DNA of 64,000 nucleotides, taken from the NCBI GenBank assembly GCA_049669725.1, contig JBATKU010000672.1, positions 1 to 64,000 on the forward strand. Direction: 5' to 3'. The position numbers were made by a program, and so were the translations under genes. Within the stretch, counting starts at the first letter, position 1; every line of letters begins with the position of its first letter. The DNA is from JAFDCJ01 sp049669725. GTDB lineage: Bacteria; Desulfobacterota; Desulfobacteria; Desulfobacterales; JAFDCJ01. Shown in pieces: positions 9,344 through 16,554 of this stretch. Below the pieces are notes generated by a model. That model searched no databases. It saw only the letters and a program-made list of their open reading frames with translations, and was not told the DNA's origin.

Positions 9344-9521
9344 AAGAAATCCCAAATTTCAAGCACCAAATTACAAATAAATTTCAAATTCCAATATCCA
9401 ATGACCGAAACCAATTTGGCATATTTTGACTCATATCCAGGTATTGTTCTTAGGTTTTGAATTTCGAATTTTGGTCATTGTGATTTATTTGAAATTTGGG
9501 ATTTGTTATTTGAAATTTTTT
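9344..9521. repeat. Inverted word-repeat element C (CAAATTTCAAATTCC words)
   Basis: The left arm (9344-9412) is CAAATTTCAAG- and CCAATATCCAATGACC-like. The right arm (9452-9521) is its reverse complement, including TTGGTCATTG and GAAATTTGGGATTTG. The long arms (about 70 nt) are imperfect but alignable along their whole length. It fills the gap before the SDR gene. Confidence 0.7.
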
Positions 9522-9551
9522 AGTGGTCGCTAAGTTTTGGAGGGTGCTGAA

Positions 9552-10367
9552 ATGGAATTACAAGGTAAGGTTGCCCTTGTGCTGGGAGCCATTAAGGGTA
9601 TCGGCAAAGAAATCGGGCTGTCCCTGGCCAAGCACGGGGTAAAGGTAGCCCTGAATTATTTTGACTGGGAAGAAAAACTTGAGGGGCTGAAACAGGATTT
9701 CGCCGCTACCGGCCGCCCTCATCTTATCCTTAAAACCAATCTGCTTAAAGTTGAAAAAACAGCCGGCCTGATTCAACGGGTCGTCGATCATTTCGGCCGT
9801 CTTGACATTCTCATCAACAATATCGAACGCGGTGGCTGGCCCGTAGTTCACGGACCCTATATACCGGACCAGTGGGACCTTGAAATGGAGACCACCTTAC
9901 GTGCCAAACGGTGGGCTTTTGAGGCCGCCCTGCCGCACCTGAAGGCCTCCGGAGACGGTGTCGTCGTCAATTTTTCCTCGATTGCCGCAATCGTCGGACG
10001 CAGCGGACCGGCTGGCATGGTTTTCAACGATGGGTATGCGGCTGCTAATCGGGGGGTTTCGTCGTTGACCGAAACCTGGGCCCGCCTGGGCGCCCCCCGG
10101 GTAAGGGTAAACGAGATCATGCTGGGCTTCGTCGCCACCCGTCACGCAGAAAAAACCCGGGGTTGGGATTTGCTGACCGAGGCTGAGAAAAAAGCGCTTT
10201 TCGATCACACCCTGCTGCAACGCACCGGAACGGTGGACGATGTCGTTAAAGCCGTTCTCTTTATCCTCAAGGATGCGTCCTTTATGACCGGCGCCGTGCT
10301 GCGACTGGATGGGGGGTATGTGCTGGGGGGCGAAAAAGTTCCCGATATGCCTCCCGGTGTGGTTTAG
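9552..10367 (+). CDS. SDR-family NAD(P)-dependent oxidoreductase
   Basis: This is a short-chain dehydrogenase/reductase of unknown substrate. ATG 9552 is chosen as start because GGAGG (9539-9543) sits 8 bp upstream; a TTG at 9537 is also in frame but lacks a ribosome site. The Rossmann motif is the variant GAIKGIGKE rather than TGxxxGIG, NNIERGG replaces the usual NNAG, and VVNFSSIAA supplies the catalytic serine. A YAAANRGVSSL segment stands where YxxxK is expected, so the usual catalytic lysine appears to be Asn. The C-terminal GAVLRLDGGYVLGG is typical. The loss of the lysine makes activity uncertain. It stands alone between two repeat elements. Confidence 0.8.
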   Translation: MELQGKVALVLGAIKGIGKEIGLSLAKHGVKVALNYFDWEEKLEGLKQDFAATGRPHLILKTNLLKVEKTAGLIQRVVDHFGRLDILINNIERGGWPVVHGPYIPDQWDLEMETTLRAKRWAFEAALPHLKASGDGVVVNFSSIAAIVGRSGPAGMVFNDGYAAANRGVSSLTETWARLGAPRVRVNEIMLGFVATRHAEKTRGWDLLTEAEKKALFDHTLLQRTGTVDDVVKAVLFILKDASFMTGAVLRLDGGYVLGGEKVPDMPPGVV

Positions 10368-10389
10368 TAGCGTATTAAAAATCCTGCGG

Positions 10390-10536
10390 TTTGAGTCTAA
10401 GATACTCGATGCTGAATGCTCGATTCTCGTCTCTCGATACTCGATGAACGAGCAGCAAAATGGTCCTTACCGAGTATCGAGCATCCGGCATCGAGGATCC
10501 AGTATCAAATATCCAGCATCCAGAATCATGCATCGC
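10390..10536. repeat. Inverted word-repeat element D (GATACTCGATGC words)
   Basis: The left arm (10396-10450) contains GATACTCGATGCTGAATGC and CTCTCGATACTCGATG. The right arm (10469-10536) contains CGAGTATCGAGCATCC, CATCGAGGATCCAGTATC and CATCCAGAATCATGCATCG. It shares its words with element B. The right arm abuts the 3' end of the convergent YkgJ-type gene. Confidence 0.7.
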
Positions 10537-10539
10537 GCC

Positions 10540-11322
10540 CTATCGCAGGCGAATGTTTTTCCCCTTAATTCCCCAGATAAAGAGCTTGACCCACTCAAAT
10601 CCGAACTTGAGCAATTGCAGATCGTCGGTTTTTAGCTTTTTGAGTAAAGCGGATTTTACCTTGTAGCGCCCTAAAAAACTGCTTTGGAAAATAAAATCCC
10701 GGAAGCGGTCGATATTGTATGTCGCCATGAAAGCCATTTTGGCTTTCGTTCCCTCGGAGCCTTCCATTCCCCAGGGATCTTCCTGGAACAGTCGTTTTAC
10801 CTCTGCCCACCGCATGGTCATCTTGCGGTAAAGTTCTGCATCCTGATCCCGGGTCCATTCGGATATGGTCCACTCCTCTTTTTCATCCTGCCCGCGGCAA
10901 AATTCCGGCGGTTTGAAGAAGTATACCGGCGTGTCTCTTTTCTGATCGGCATCATAGATCATCCCCACTTCGAAGGGAAAGGACCGGCAGGTATCCGGTC
11001 GGTCGGGATAAACGCGACACCCGGAAGCGGTCAAAAAAGGGCAGGATCTCTCCCGGGTTGACGACATGCGCAGCAGCACTTCAGGAAAGAAATTGGAAGG
11101 CCTTAGCACAACATCGACATGTTTATCTAGAAACTCATCTGAGGTTATACCCATGTATTGCTTTAACCGGACAACATCGTAAGGGTACAAATAAAGGTTC
11201 AAATTTCGGCAACAACGATTGAAGCAAGAAACATCAGAATAACAGCGAAAATTGAAGGTGTCATCCTTTTTAATGCGAATGCCGGGCAGGTTGCCTAATT
11301 TGTCAATATCAACTTTTTTCAT
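10540..11322 (-). CDS. YkgJ-type cysteine-cluster (CxxxCC) protein
   Basis: The function is unknown. This 260-residue paralogue of the product of 8576-9304 has CYSDVSCFNRCCRNLN (residues about 27-42), CPFLTASGCRVYPDRP and TCRSFPFEVG, the YkgJ-family cysteine set. The shared N-terminal signature and C-terminal layout (LLKFGFEWVKLFIWG) suggest the two arose by duplication and then separated. It is read toward the SDR gene and lies downstream of a third CxxxCC gene (11406-12020) on the same strand, with repeat element E between them. Confidence 0.75.
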   Translation of the reverse strand: MKKVDIDKLGNLPGIRIKKDDTFNFRCYSDVSCFNRCCRNLNLYLYPYDVVRLKQYMGITSDEFLDKHVDVVLRPSNFFPEVLLRMSSTRERSCPFLTASGCRVYPDRPDTCRSFPFEVGMIYDADQKRDTPVYFFKPPEFCRGQDEKEEWTISEWTRDQDAELYRKMTMRWAEVKRLFQEDPWGMEGSEGTKAKMAFMATYNIDRFRDFIFQSSFLGRYKVKSALLKKLKTDDLQLLKFGFEWVKLFIWGIKGKNIRLR

Positions 11323-11328
11323 AAAACC

Positions 11329-11402
11329 AAGGTGTCAGGTTTCAGGTGTCGGGTTTCAGAAATCCTGACCCGCAGAAATTGAAACCTGACACCTGAAACC
11401 TT
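11329..11402. repeat. Inverted word-repeat element E (GGTGTCAGGTTTCA words)
   Basis: GGTGTCAGGTTTCAGGTGTC (from 11331) pairs with GAAACCTGACACCTGAAACC (ends 11400). The arms are about 30 nt with a short spacer. The same words make up element N, 40 kb away. Confidence 0.75.
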
Positions 11403-11405
11403 GCA

Positions 11406-12020
11406 TCAGTCCTTTTTCATTTGCGTTATACTCAAGATCATCTCAGCCACAGTCATTTTGATCTTACCCTCTATCCCAACCGTCTGTTTAAATTCGTTCT
11501 CCAGCTTAGCCATCTCTAAATAAAAGGGGGTTCGATCGAACTTAAAATAACCTTTGTGCGAACAACAATCATCAAAGGTGCCACAACCCGGTCCCTGGAT
11601 GACCTTTTGACCGGGTTTTTGAAGTTGGTGCGGAATGCCGTGCATCCGGCATATCATAGGTCTGACTGGATACAGGGTGCACAGGCTGCCATAATTCAAC
11701 GGACACATCAGCCGTAACGGCATTTCTTTTTCATCTGCTCTGGCAGTGTCCCGGCAGACTTCTTCGGCCTTTGAAAGTATCTCGCCCTTTTTTCGAAAGT
11801 CCAGTTTTTCAAAACCCCTGCGAAGATAGTAATATTCCAGATAGGTATGATGATAGAAGCGGGTCAGGCAGCAATTATCCCTACACCCGTCACACTGAAA
11901 TTGATAGTGCTCGGTTGCCCGGTTATATTCCTGGTCCATGGCGGTAAAAATATCTCGCAACCGCTCAAGGAAATCAGTCAAAAGGCGGTCATCAAATTGA
12001 ATTGGATTCGGTTCTAACAC
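11406..12020 (-). CDS. YkgJ-type cysteine-cluster protein (third copy)
   Basis: The function is unknown. The 204-residue protein has CDGCRDNCC (about residue 44), CPLNYGSLCTLYPVRPMICR and a downstream GPGCGTFDDCC, giving more cysteines than the two neighbouring relatives. The RPxxCRxHG segment matches the family. It is probably a distant relative rather than a recent copy of the other two. Its start lies 14 bp after the dGTPase-like gene on the same strand, so those two are likely co-transcribed. Confidence 0.7.
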   Translation of the reverse strand: MLEPNPIQFDDRLLTDFLERLRDIFTAMDQEYNRATEHYQFQCDGCRDNCCLTRFYHHTYLEYYYLRRGFEKLDFRKKGEILSKAEEVCRDTARADEKEMPLRLMCPLNYGSLCTLYPVRPMICRMHGIPHQLQKPGQKVIQGPGCGTFDDCCSHKGYFKFDRTPFYLEMAKLENEFKQTVGIEGKIKMTVAEMILSITQMKKD

Positions 12021-12034
12021 AATTTAAACAAACC

Positions 12035-13093
12035 TTAGACAACAGGGGACGGGAAAAAGATTTTTTTATATAAATTCAGGGCATAACGGTCGGTCATGGA
12101 GGCGATGACGTCACAGACAGTGCGTTCTTTGGTGTGATGGCTGTTGTAGCACCTGTCCATTTTCAGTTCGGCCAGCTTCTGTTCAAGGATTTGATCATTT
12201 CCAAGAAAATAGCTGTATAGCTCTGACAATATCTTTTTGGCTTTTTCAAAATCTTTATGAACTTTTGCTGAACGATACACGTTTTCGTAGAGAAATTGTC
12301 TCAACTCATTCATGGCAGCGTATACATCATCGGTCATTTGCAGTCGAAGTTCACCGTCCCGAACTTCACTGGTGGAAATAAGATCCCGAATCATTACCGT
12401 AGCCCGCTCTGAATGGGATTTCCCCAGGATTTTTATACAGGCTGGCGGCACCTGTGAGGCACGAACCACCTGGCTGCGAATCGCATCTTCCAGGTCATGG
12501 TTCAGGTAGGCCATGATATCGGCAATTCTGACGATTTGCCCCTCATAAGTGCATGCCATTTCAGCAGGATCATCGGGGATGATTTTACCGAACCCCTTGG
12601 AGTGTTTCAATATCCCGTCTCTAACCTCATAGGTCAGATTGAGTCCCTGCCCATTATTCTCCAAGATCTCCACAACACGCAAACTCTGTTCGTTGTGTGA
12701 AAAATCCGCGGAATAAATTTCTTTTAGAGCAGTCTCACCGCTGTGCCCGAAGGGCGTATGGCCAAGATCGTGCCCCAGGGCGACGGCCTCTGCCAAATCC
12801 TCGTTGAGAAACAGAGCCCGCGTAATAGCTCTGGCCATTTGCGACACTTCCAGGGTGTGGGTTAATCGGGTCCGGTAATCATCGCCCAACGGAGAAAGAA
12901 AAACCTGGGTTTTGTGCTTAAGCCGACGGAAGCCGTTGGAATAAACAATGCGATCGCGATCCAGTTGAAAGGCCGTTCGGACCGGACAATTCTTTTCCTC
13001 CTTTTCACGACCCCGACTTTCAGCACTCGGGCAGCCAAATGGTGACATAAATTTCTTTTCGCGTTTTTCAAATTCTTCCCGGATAGACATCAT
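12035..13093 (-). CDS. Deoxyguanosinetriphosphate triphosphohydrolase-like HD protein
   Basis: Family members remove the triphosphate from dGTP or other dNTPs and so affect the nucleotide pool. The 352-residue protein has the N-terminal dGTPase block (RTAFQLDRDRIVYSNGFRRL and KHKTQVF), HTLEVSQMARAI, and the HD motif GHDLGHTPFGHSGE. It also has the DIMAYLNHDLEDAI segment carrying the second metal-site aspartate. The length fits the short (type 2) dGTPase-like proteins. ATG 13093 follows AGGGTGA. It is the first gene of a pair with the CxxxCC protein downstream. Confidence 0.88.
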   Translation of the reverse strand: MMSIREEFEKREKKFMSPFGCPSAESRGREKEEKNCPVRTAFQLDRDRIVYSNGFRRLKHKTQVFLSPLGDDYRTRLTHTLEVSQMARAITRALFLNEDLAEAVALGHDLGHTPFGHSGETALKEIYSADFSHNEQSLRVVEILENNGQGLNLTYEVRDGILKHSKGFGKIIPDDPAEMACTYEGQIVRIADIMAYLNHDLEDAIRSQVVRASQVPPACIKILGKSHSERATVMIRDLISTSEVRDGELRLQMTDDVYAAMNELRQFLYENVYRSAKVHKDFEKAKKILSELYSYFLGNDQILEQKLAELKMDRCYNSHHTKERTVCDVIASMTDRYALNLYKKIFFPSPVV

Positions 13094-13167
13094 TCACCCT
13101 ACTTAACAAAGTTGAAAAAGGTGTTATATTACCTCCAAGTATGTTTTATTGTAAAGGAATATATCAT

Positions 13168-13325
13168 CCGTTCCGGGTTCAGGGTTCAAGAGTTCAAGGT
13201 TAGGTCAAATCTGATTGTCAGAAAAATGGCCTTAAACAATGAATCCGCCAAAGATCTGCCCACCAACAGCGGCCTTTTCTCGGATCCTATACCCCTGAAC
13301 GGTGAACCCTGAACCCGGAACCTTC
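13168..13325. repeat. Inverted word-repeat element F (GGGTTCAGGGTTCA words)
   Basis: TTCCGGGTTCAGGGTTCA (13171-13188) is an exact 18-bp inverted match of TGAACCCTGAACCCGGAA (13303-13320). Weaker words extend the match inward. The spacer is about 115 bp and holds no gene. The right arm ends only a few bases before the HSDR_N-type gene. Confidence 0.8.
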
Positions 13326-13329
13326 AATC

Positions 13330-13881
13330 ATGAATGGACACCATTTAATACTGGGGGAACTCGACGATTTCGTCACCGGCGAACCCATAAAAGATACCCA
13401 CGATGAGCGTTACCGTCAACAACTGGCGCGTCTGATAGTCAATAGCAAGGGGTATCTCAAAAGCGACATCGAGCCGCGCAGAAGCCTGCTTGTAGTGGCC
13501 GGTAAAAGCAAGGCCGTTATAAAAATTGATTTCTTGATAAAACTCTCCGGCAAAGTTTGCATGGTCATAAAGTACGGCCCCGGCTCCATTGTCACGCGCC
13601 GTCGACCGCTTCTGGCCATATCCAGGATATTAGAACCCTATCAGATCCCCATCGCGGTGGTTACCAACGGCGAAGATGCCGAGATTATTGAAGGATCATC
13701 GGGGAATGTCATTTCCCGGGGTTTGGGAACCGTACCTTCCAAATCACAATTGATTGAAATTGCGTCCGGAAATCATTTTAAACCGATTGCAGCCGAACGG
13801 GCAGAAAGGGAATCCCGAATCGTGTATTGCTATGAGGTGGACGGAAGCTGTCCGTGCGATGAGGATATATGTATATTATAA
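13330..13881 (+). CDS. Orphan type I restriction HsdR N-terminal-like domain protein
   Basis: The 183-residue protein looks like the PD-(D/E)XK-type nuclease domain found at the N-terminus of type I restriction R subunits (HSDR_N), here standing alone. Supporting blocks are YRQQLARLIVN, SDIEPRRSLLV, a KIDFLIKLSGKVCMVIKYGPGS stretch with an acid/lysine core, and PIAVVTNGEDAEII, the usual 'name of file' strand. There is no helicase, M or S subunit beside it. Such stand-alone proteins are common in Desulfobacterota and their role is not known. The C-terminus ends in a cysteine-rich CPCDEDIC. It follows repeat element F directly. Confidence 0.65.
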   Translation: MNGHHLILGELDDFVTGEPIKDTHDERYRQQLARLIVNSKGYLKSDIEPRRSLLVVAGKSKAVIKIDFLIKLSGKVCMVIKYGPGSIVTRRRPLLAISRILEPYQIPIAVVTNGEDAEIIEGSSGNVISRGLGTVPSKSQLIEIASGNHFKPIAAERAERESRIVYCYEVDGSCPCDEDICIL

Positions 13882-13942
13882 ATGATAGTGACAACTCTGA
13901 ACGATTGCGTTACTTATCCACCTATGCTGAAGACCATACAGA

Positions 13943-14112
13943 ATGCTTAAAATCAGAAATTCGAATATCTAAATTCGAAGCACAAAAATCTAATGACAAA
14001 AACATAAAACGAATATAGCTGATGTAAGGTCGCGTTGTTTTGTTCATTGAAACATTATGATTTCGAATTTGTTTCGGATTTCGAAATTCGTGCTTTGAAT
14101 TTATACTTTTTT
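13943..14112. repeat. Inverted word-repeat element G (AAATTCGAAATC words)
   Basis: The left arm (about 13945-14015) has ATTCGAATATCTAAATTCGA. The right arm (about 14028-14112) has ATTTCGAATTTGTTTCGG and ATTTCGAAATTCGTGC. The word set is close to that of element A, 12 kb away. Confidence 0.7.
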
Positions 14113-14177
14113 TAGGGCTTATTTCCAGCACCGTGTAATTGGTATATACACAATAAAACTTTACGATCGGCGAAAAA

Positions 14178-14678
14178 ATGAATTATGAACTATTCATGAC
14201 AGAGGCTCTGGCCCTGGCCGGGGGTGCGCTCGAACGCGGAGAGTTCCCGGTGGGTTGTGTTATGGTCCATCGGGGGAAAATCCTTGCTACCGGTGCCCGT
14301 AAAGGCACCATCGGAGATGGTAGAAATGAGCTTGACCATGCCGAAACGGTGGCCTTGAGGCGATTGATTGACCTCGATGAGCCAATCAACCATGGTGAGG
14401 TAACCGTTTTCTGCACAATGGAACCCTGCCTGATGTGCTATGCCGCCCTGATTCTTGCAGGTATCGGCAAAATAGTATACGCCTACGAAGATGTCATGGG
14501 CGGCGGCAGCGCTTGTGAGCTGTCTCGTCTGAAACCGCTCTACAAAAATAGCCCTATCACGGTGATCCCCGAAGTCATGCGAACGGAAAGCCTCAAATTA
14601 TTTCAGACCTATTTTTCCAATCCGGCCAACAGTTACTGGAAAAACAGCCTACTGGCCGAATATACGCTGGCGCAATAG
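14178..14678 (+). CDS. Nucleoside deaminase (CMP/dCMP-deaminase fold)
   Basis: This is a zinc-dependent deaminase of the cytidine/tRNA-adenosine deaminase superfamily. The 166-residue protein has the two signatures: LDHAETVAL (zinc His and catalytic Glu) and CTMEPCLMCYAAL (PCxxC). Its length fits TadA, but the flanking residues (HAETVAL, PCLMCYAAL, GGGSACELS) differ from typical TadA, so a guanine/cytosine or other nucleoside deaminase role is equally possible. It is a single gene between repeat elements G and H; its last base pairs touch element H. Confidence 0.8.
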   Translation: MNYELFMTEALALAGGALERGEFPVGCVMVHRGKILATGARKGTIGDGRNELDHAETVALRRLIDLDEPINHGEVTVFCTMEPCLMCYAALILAGIGKIVYAYEDVMGGGSACELSRLKPLYKNSPITVIPEVMRTESLKLFQTYFSNPANSYWKNSLLAEYTLAQ

Positions 14679-14777
14679 GGTTCAAAGGTCTGGGTTTTGG
14701 CAAATGTAAAACCAGCGGAAATATAACAACGAAGGATATCGCGGCTTCGCAACCCTGAAACTTGAACCTCTGAACCC
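14678..14777. repeat. Inverted word-repeat element H (GGGTTCAAAGGT words)
   Basis: GGGTTCAAAGGTCTGGGTTT (from 14678) faces AACCCTGAAACTTGAACCTC and TGAACCC (to 14777). It shares its word with element F. It begins at the last base of the deaminase stop codon and could serve as its transcription end. Confidence 0.65.
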
Positions 14778-14827
14778 ATAAAGCCTATTTTATAGCCCTA
14801 ATTGAAAATTTCGCTTGCATTTTTTTC

Positions 14828-14854
14828 TTGCATTTCTTATTTTTGTTGTATATT
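14828..14854 (+). promoter_or_regulatory. Possible promoter of infC
   Basis: TTGCAT (14828-14833) and TATATT (14849-14854) are separated by 15 bp in a T-rich stretch. The spacing is short of the ideal 17, so this is tentative. A leader of about 140 nt follows, containing a small hairpin (GTTTGC/GCAAAC, 14941-14960) just before the ribosome site. Confidence 0.35.
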
Positions 14855-14993
14855 CAACCAGATGGATTTTTGTTGAAACGGGGGGAGGATTCGGTCACCG
14901 CTGATAAACGGTATTTAAAGGACTGAGAGCCCTCTAACATGTTTGCCTGCAATCGCAAACCAACGTCATAATTGATAAACGAGGAGATAAGAC

Positions 14994-15533
14994 ATAGCTG
15001 CACCAAGAAAACCGCATCGACCGATTCGTAAAGACAGAGTTAACATCAACAAAAATATCAGGGCTAGAGAGGTAAGAGTTATAGACCCTGATGGTAACCA
15101 GGTAGGCATTATTCCTACGATAGAGGCGCTTGACCAGGCAGCTGAATTCGGTCTCGACCTGGTGGAAGTTTCACCCAATGCAAACCCTCCTGTTTGCAAA
15201 ATTATGGATTACGGTCGCTATCGTTATGAGCAGACCAAAAAGAAGCAGGAAGCAAAAAAGAAACAAAGCACATTCCAGGTAAAGGAGATTAAAGTTCGCC
15301 CCAAGACGGGTGAACATGATCTGCAGGTCAAAATCGGACACATAAAGAAGTTTATCGGTCGCCGAGATAAAGTCAAAGTGACCGTGGTTTTCAGAGGACG
15401 AGAAATCACCCTGTCCAAGCTGGGGATGGCCGTGCTCGAAAAAGTTGCCGAGGAGACCGAGGAATTCGCTTCAGTAGAGCAGGCCCCCAAATTTGAAGGC
15501 CGAACCCTGGCAATGATTTTAGGACCGAGATAG
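14994..15533 (+). CDS. infC: Translation initiation factor IF-3 with AUA start codon
   Basis: IF-3 binds the 30S subunit and checks the start codon and initiator tRNA. Translation from ATA 14994 gives 179 residues of standard IF-3 sequence (APRKPHRPIRKDRVNINKNI, then VEVSPNANPPVCKIMDYG, and a C-terminal domain with KVKVTVVFRGREI). There is an in-frame TAA at 14988-14990, and no ATG, GTG or TTG occurs until GTG 15162, which would delete most of the N-terminal domain. A GAGGAG site (14981-14986) sits at the right distance from the ATA. Rare start codons in infC are a known autoregulatory device; here the codon is AUA rather than AUU. The gene heads the infC-rpmI-rplT-pheST block. Confidence 0.93.
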   Translation: MAAPRKPHRPIRKDRVNINKNIRAREVRVIDPDGNQVGIIPTIEALDQAAEFGLDLVEVSPNANPPVCKIMDYGRYRYEQTKKKQEAKKKQSTFQVKEIKVRPKTGEHDLQVKIGHIKKFIGRRDKVKVTVVFRGREITLSKLGMAVLEKVAEETEEFASVEQAPKFEGRTLAMILGPR

Positions 15534-15599
15534 TTTGACGTTTTATACCGCTAATACAAGGCACCGACCAAGAAACTAATTACAGTATTGATTCTGACG

Positions 15600-15645
15600 G
15601 TGGCGTGGGCCGGTCTTCGAAAGCTCACGCCATCTATTTTTAATT
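15600..15645 (+). terminator. Terminator/attenuator hairpin after infC
   Basis: TGGCGTGGGC (15601-15610) pairs, with one G-U, with GCTCACGCCA (15623-15632), followed by TATTTTTAATT. It lies between infC and rpmI, so either infC is transcribed separately or the structure tunes readthrough into rpmI-rplT. Confidence 0.65.
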
Positions 15646-15682
15646 ACTCTACAAAAATACTAATTTTTCGCCGGCTTAGATT

Positions 15683-15772
15683 TTATACCGCTTTCCATAA
15701 ATATGTTCCCAAATACAGAATTGCGGTATAAGTGGTTGTAGAAAAAACGTTTGAACAACGGAACGTTTTTTT
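15683..15772 (+). promoter_or_regulatory. rpmI-rplT leader with tandem hairpins
   Basis: TTATACCGC (15683-15691) matches GCGGTATAA (15723-15731) as a 9-bp stem. It is followed by AAAAAACGTT (15742-15751) and AACGTTTTTTT (15762-15772), which form a terminator-like stem ending in T residues, 48 bp before the rpmI start. Other bacteria control these genes by L20 binding to the leader; whether this leader works that way is inference. Confidence 0.45.
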
Positions 15773-15819
15773 GACAACTCCTATAAAATGTTTAAGCTGG
15801 CAGGTGAAGGAGAAGATTC

Positions 15820-16017
15820 ATGCCGAAGATAAAAACCAATCGTGCTGCTGCCAAACGTTTTAAAAGAACCGGAACTGGAAAATTTGTATTCAGAAAATCA
15901 TGCGCCAGCCATATCCTGACCAAAAAGACCACCAAACGAAAACGATCGTTGCGGCAAGCACAGATTATTGCCAAATCCGACCGTAAGGAGATCCGGTTGC
16001 TGCTGCCCAACGGATAG
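15820..16017 (+). CDS. rpmI: 50S ribosomal protein L35
   Basis: L35 is a small basic protein of the large ribosomal subunit. The 65-residue product has the family hallmarks MPKIKTNRAAAKRFK, then THILTKK-like SHILTKKTTKRKR, and ends in LLLPNG. A GAAGGAGAA site lies 7 bp before the ATG. It is followed by rplT after 147 bp, the usual order. Confidence 0.97.
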   Translation: MPKIKTNRAAAKRFKRTGTGKFVFRKSCASHILTKKTTKRKRSLRQAQIIAKSDRKEIRLLLPNG

Positions 16018-16164
16018 TTTTACAGATGACAAAAGGCAGATGGCAGAGAGTGACGGTCCAAACGATCGCAATTTATCCCATGAAATTCTCTTGGCGACAG
16101 CGCAGCGTATTTCATCGGGACCATCAAAATGATCTTAACGATCTAAATAAACGAGGTACTTAAA

Positions 16165-16515
16165 ATGAGAATTAAACGCGGATTCAAAGCCAGGAGACGT
16201 CGCAAAAAGGTCTTGAAATTAGCCAAAGGTTTCCGCGGCGGCCGGAGTAAGCTGTTTCGTACAGCAGCAGATGCCGTCGATAAGGCGCTGATGTATTCTT
16301 ATCGTGACCGCCGAACGCGCAAGCGCGATTTCCGAAGACTCTGGATTACCAGAATTAATGCTGCCTCCCGGCTCAACAAATTGCCCTACAGCAAATTCAT
16401 TCGGGGGCTGAAGCTTGCCGGTGTTGAACTCGATCGCAAAGTTCTCGCCGAGCTGGCAATCTCAGACCCTGCCGGATTTGCGCAAATTGCGAACCTAGCC
16501 GGCCAGCAACTATAG
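16165..16515 (+). CDS. rplT: 50S ribosomal protein L20
   Basis: L20 is an assembly protein of the large subunit and, in many bacteria, the autoregulator of this operon. The 116-residue protein shows the family blocks RIKRGFKARRRRKKVLKLAK, then YRDRRTRKRDFRRLWI, INAASR and YSKFIRGLK. It lies between rpmI and pheS. A perfect palindrome directly follows its stop codon (16516-16542). Confidence 0.97.
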   Translation: MRIKRGFKARRRRKKVLKLAKGFRGGRSKLFRTAADAVDKALMYSYRDRRTRKRDFRRLWITRINAASRLNKLPYSKFIRGLKLAGVELDRKVLAELAISDPAGFAQIANLAGQQL

Positions 16516-16542
16516 GGAATGACGAATGACATTCGTCATTCC
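16516..16542. repeat. Perfect 13-bp-arm palindrome between rplT and pheS
   Basis: GGAATGACGAATG and CATTCGTCATTCC are perfect complements around a single A. The palindrome begins one base after the rplT stop and covers the upstream ATG that an automatic caller could take as the pheS start. It can form a tight hairpin in the transcript between L20 and PheS. Confidence 0.85.
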
Positions 16543-16554
16543 AAGAGTGGAGAT

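Noticed and set aside
15162..15533. Shorter infC starting at GTG 15162
   Set aside because: It would remove most of the IF-3 N-terminal domain, while IF-3 sequence is continuous back to the AUA at 14994.
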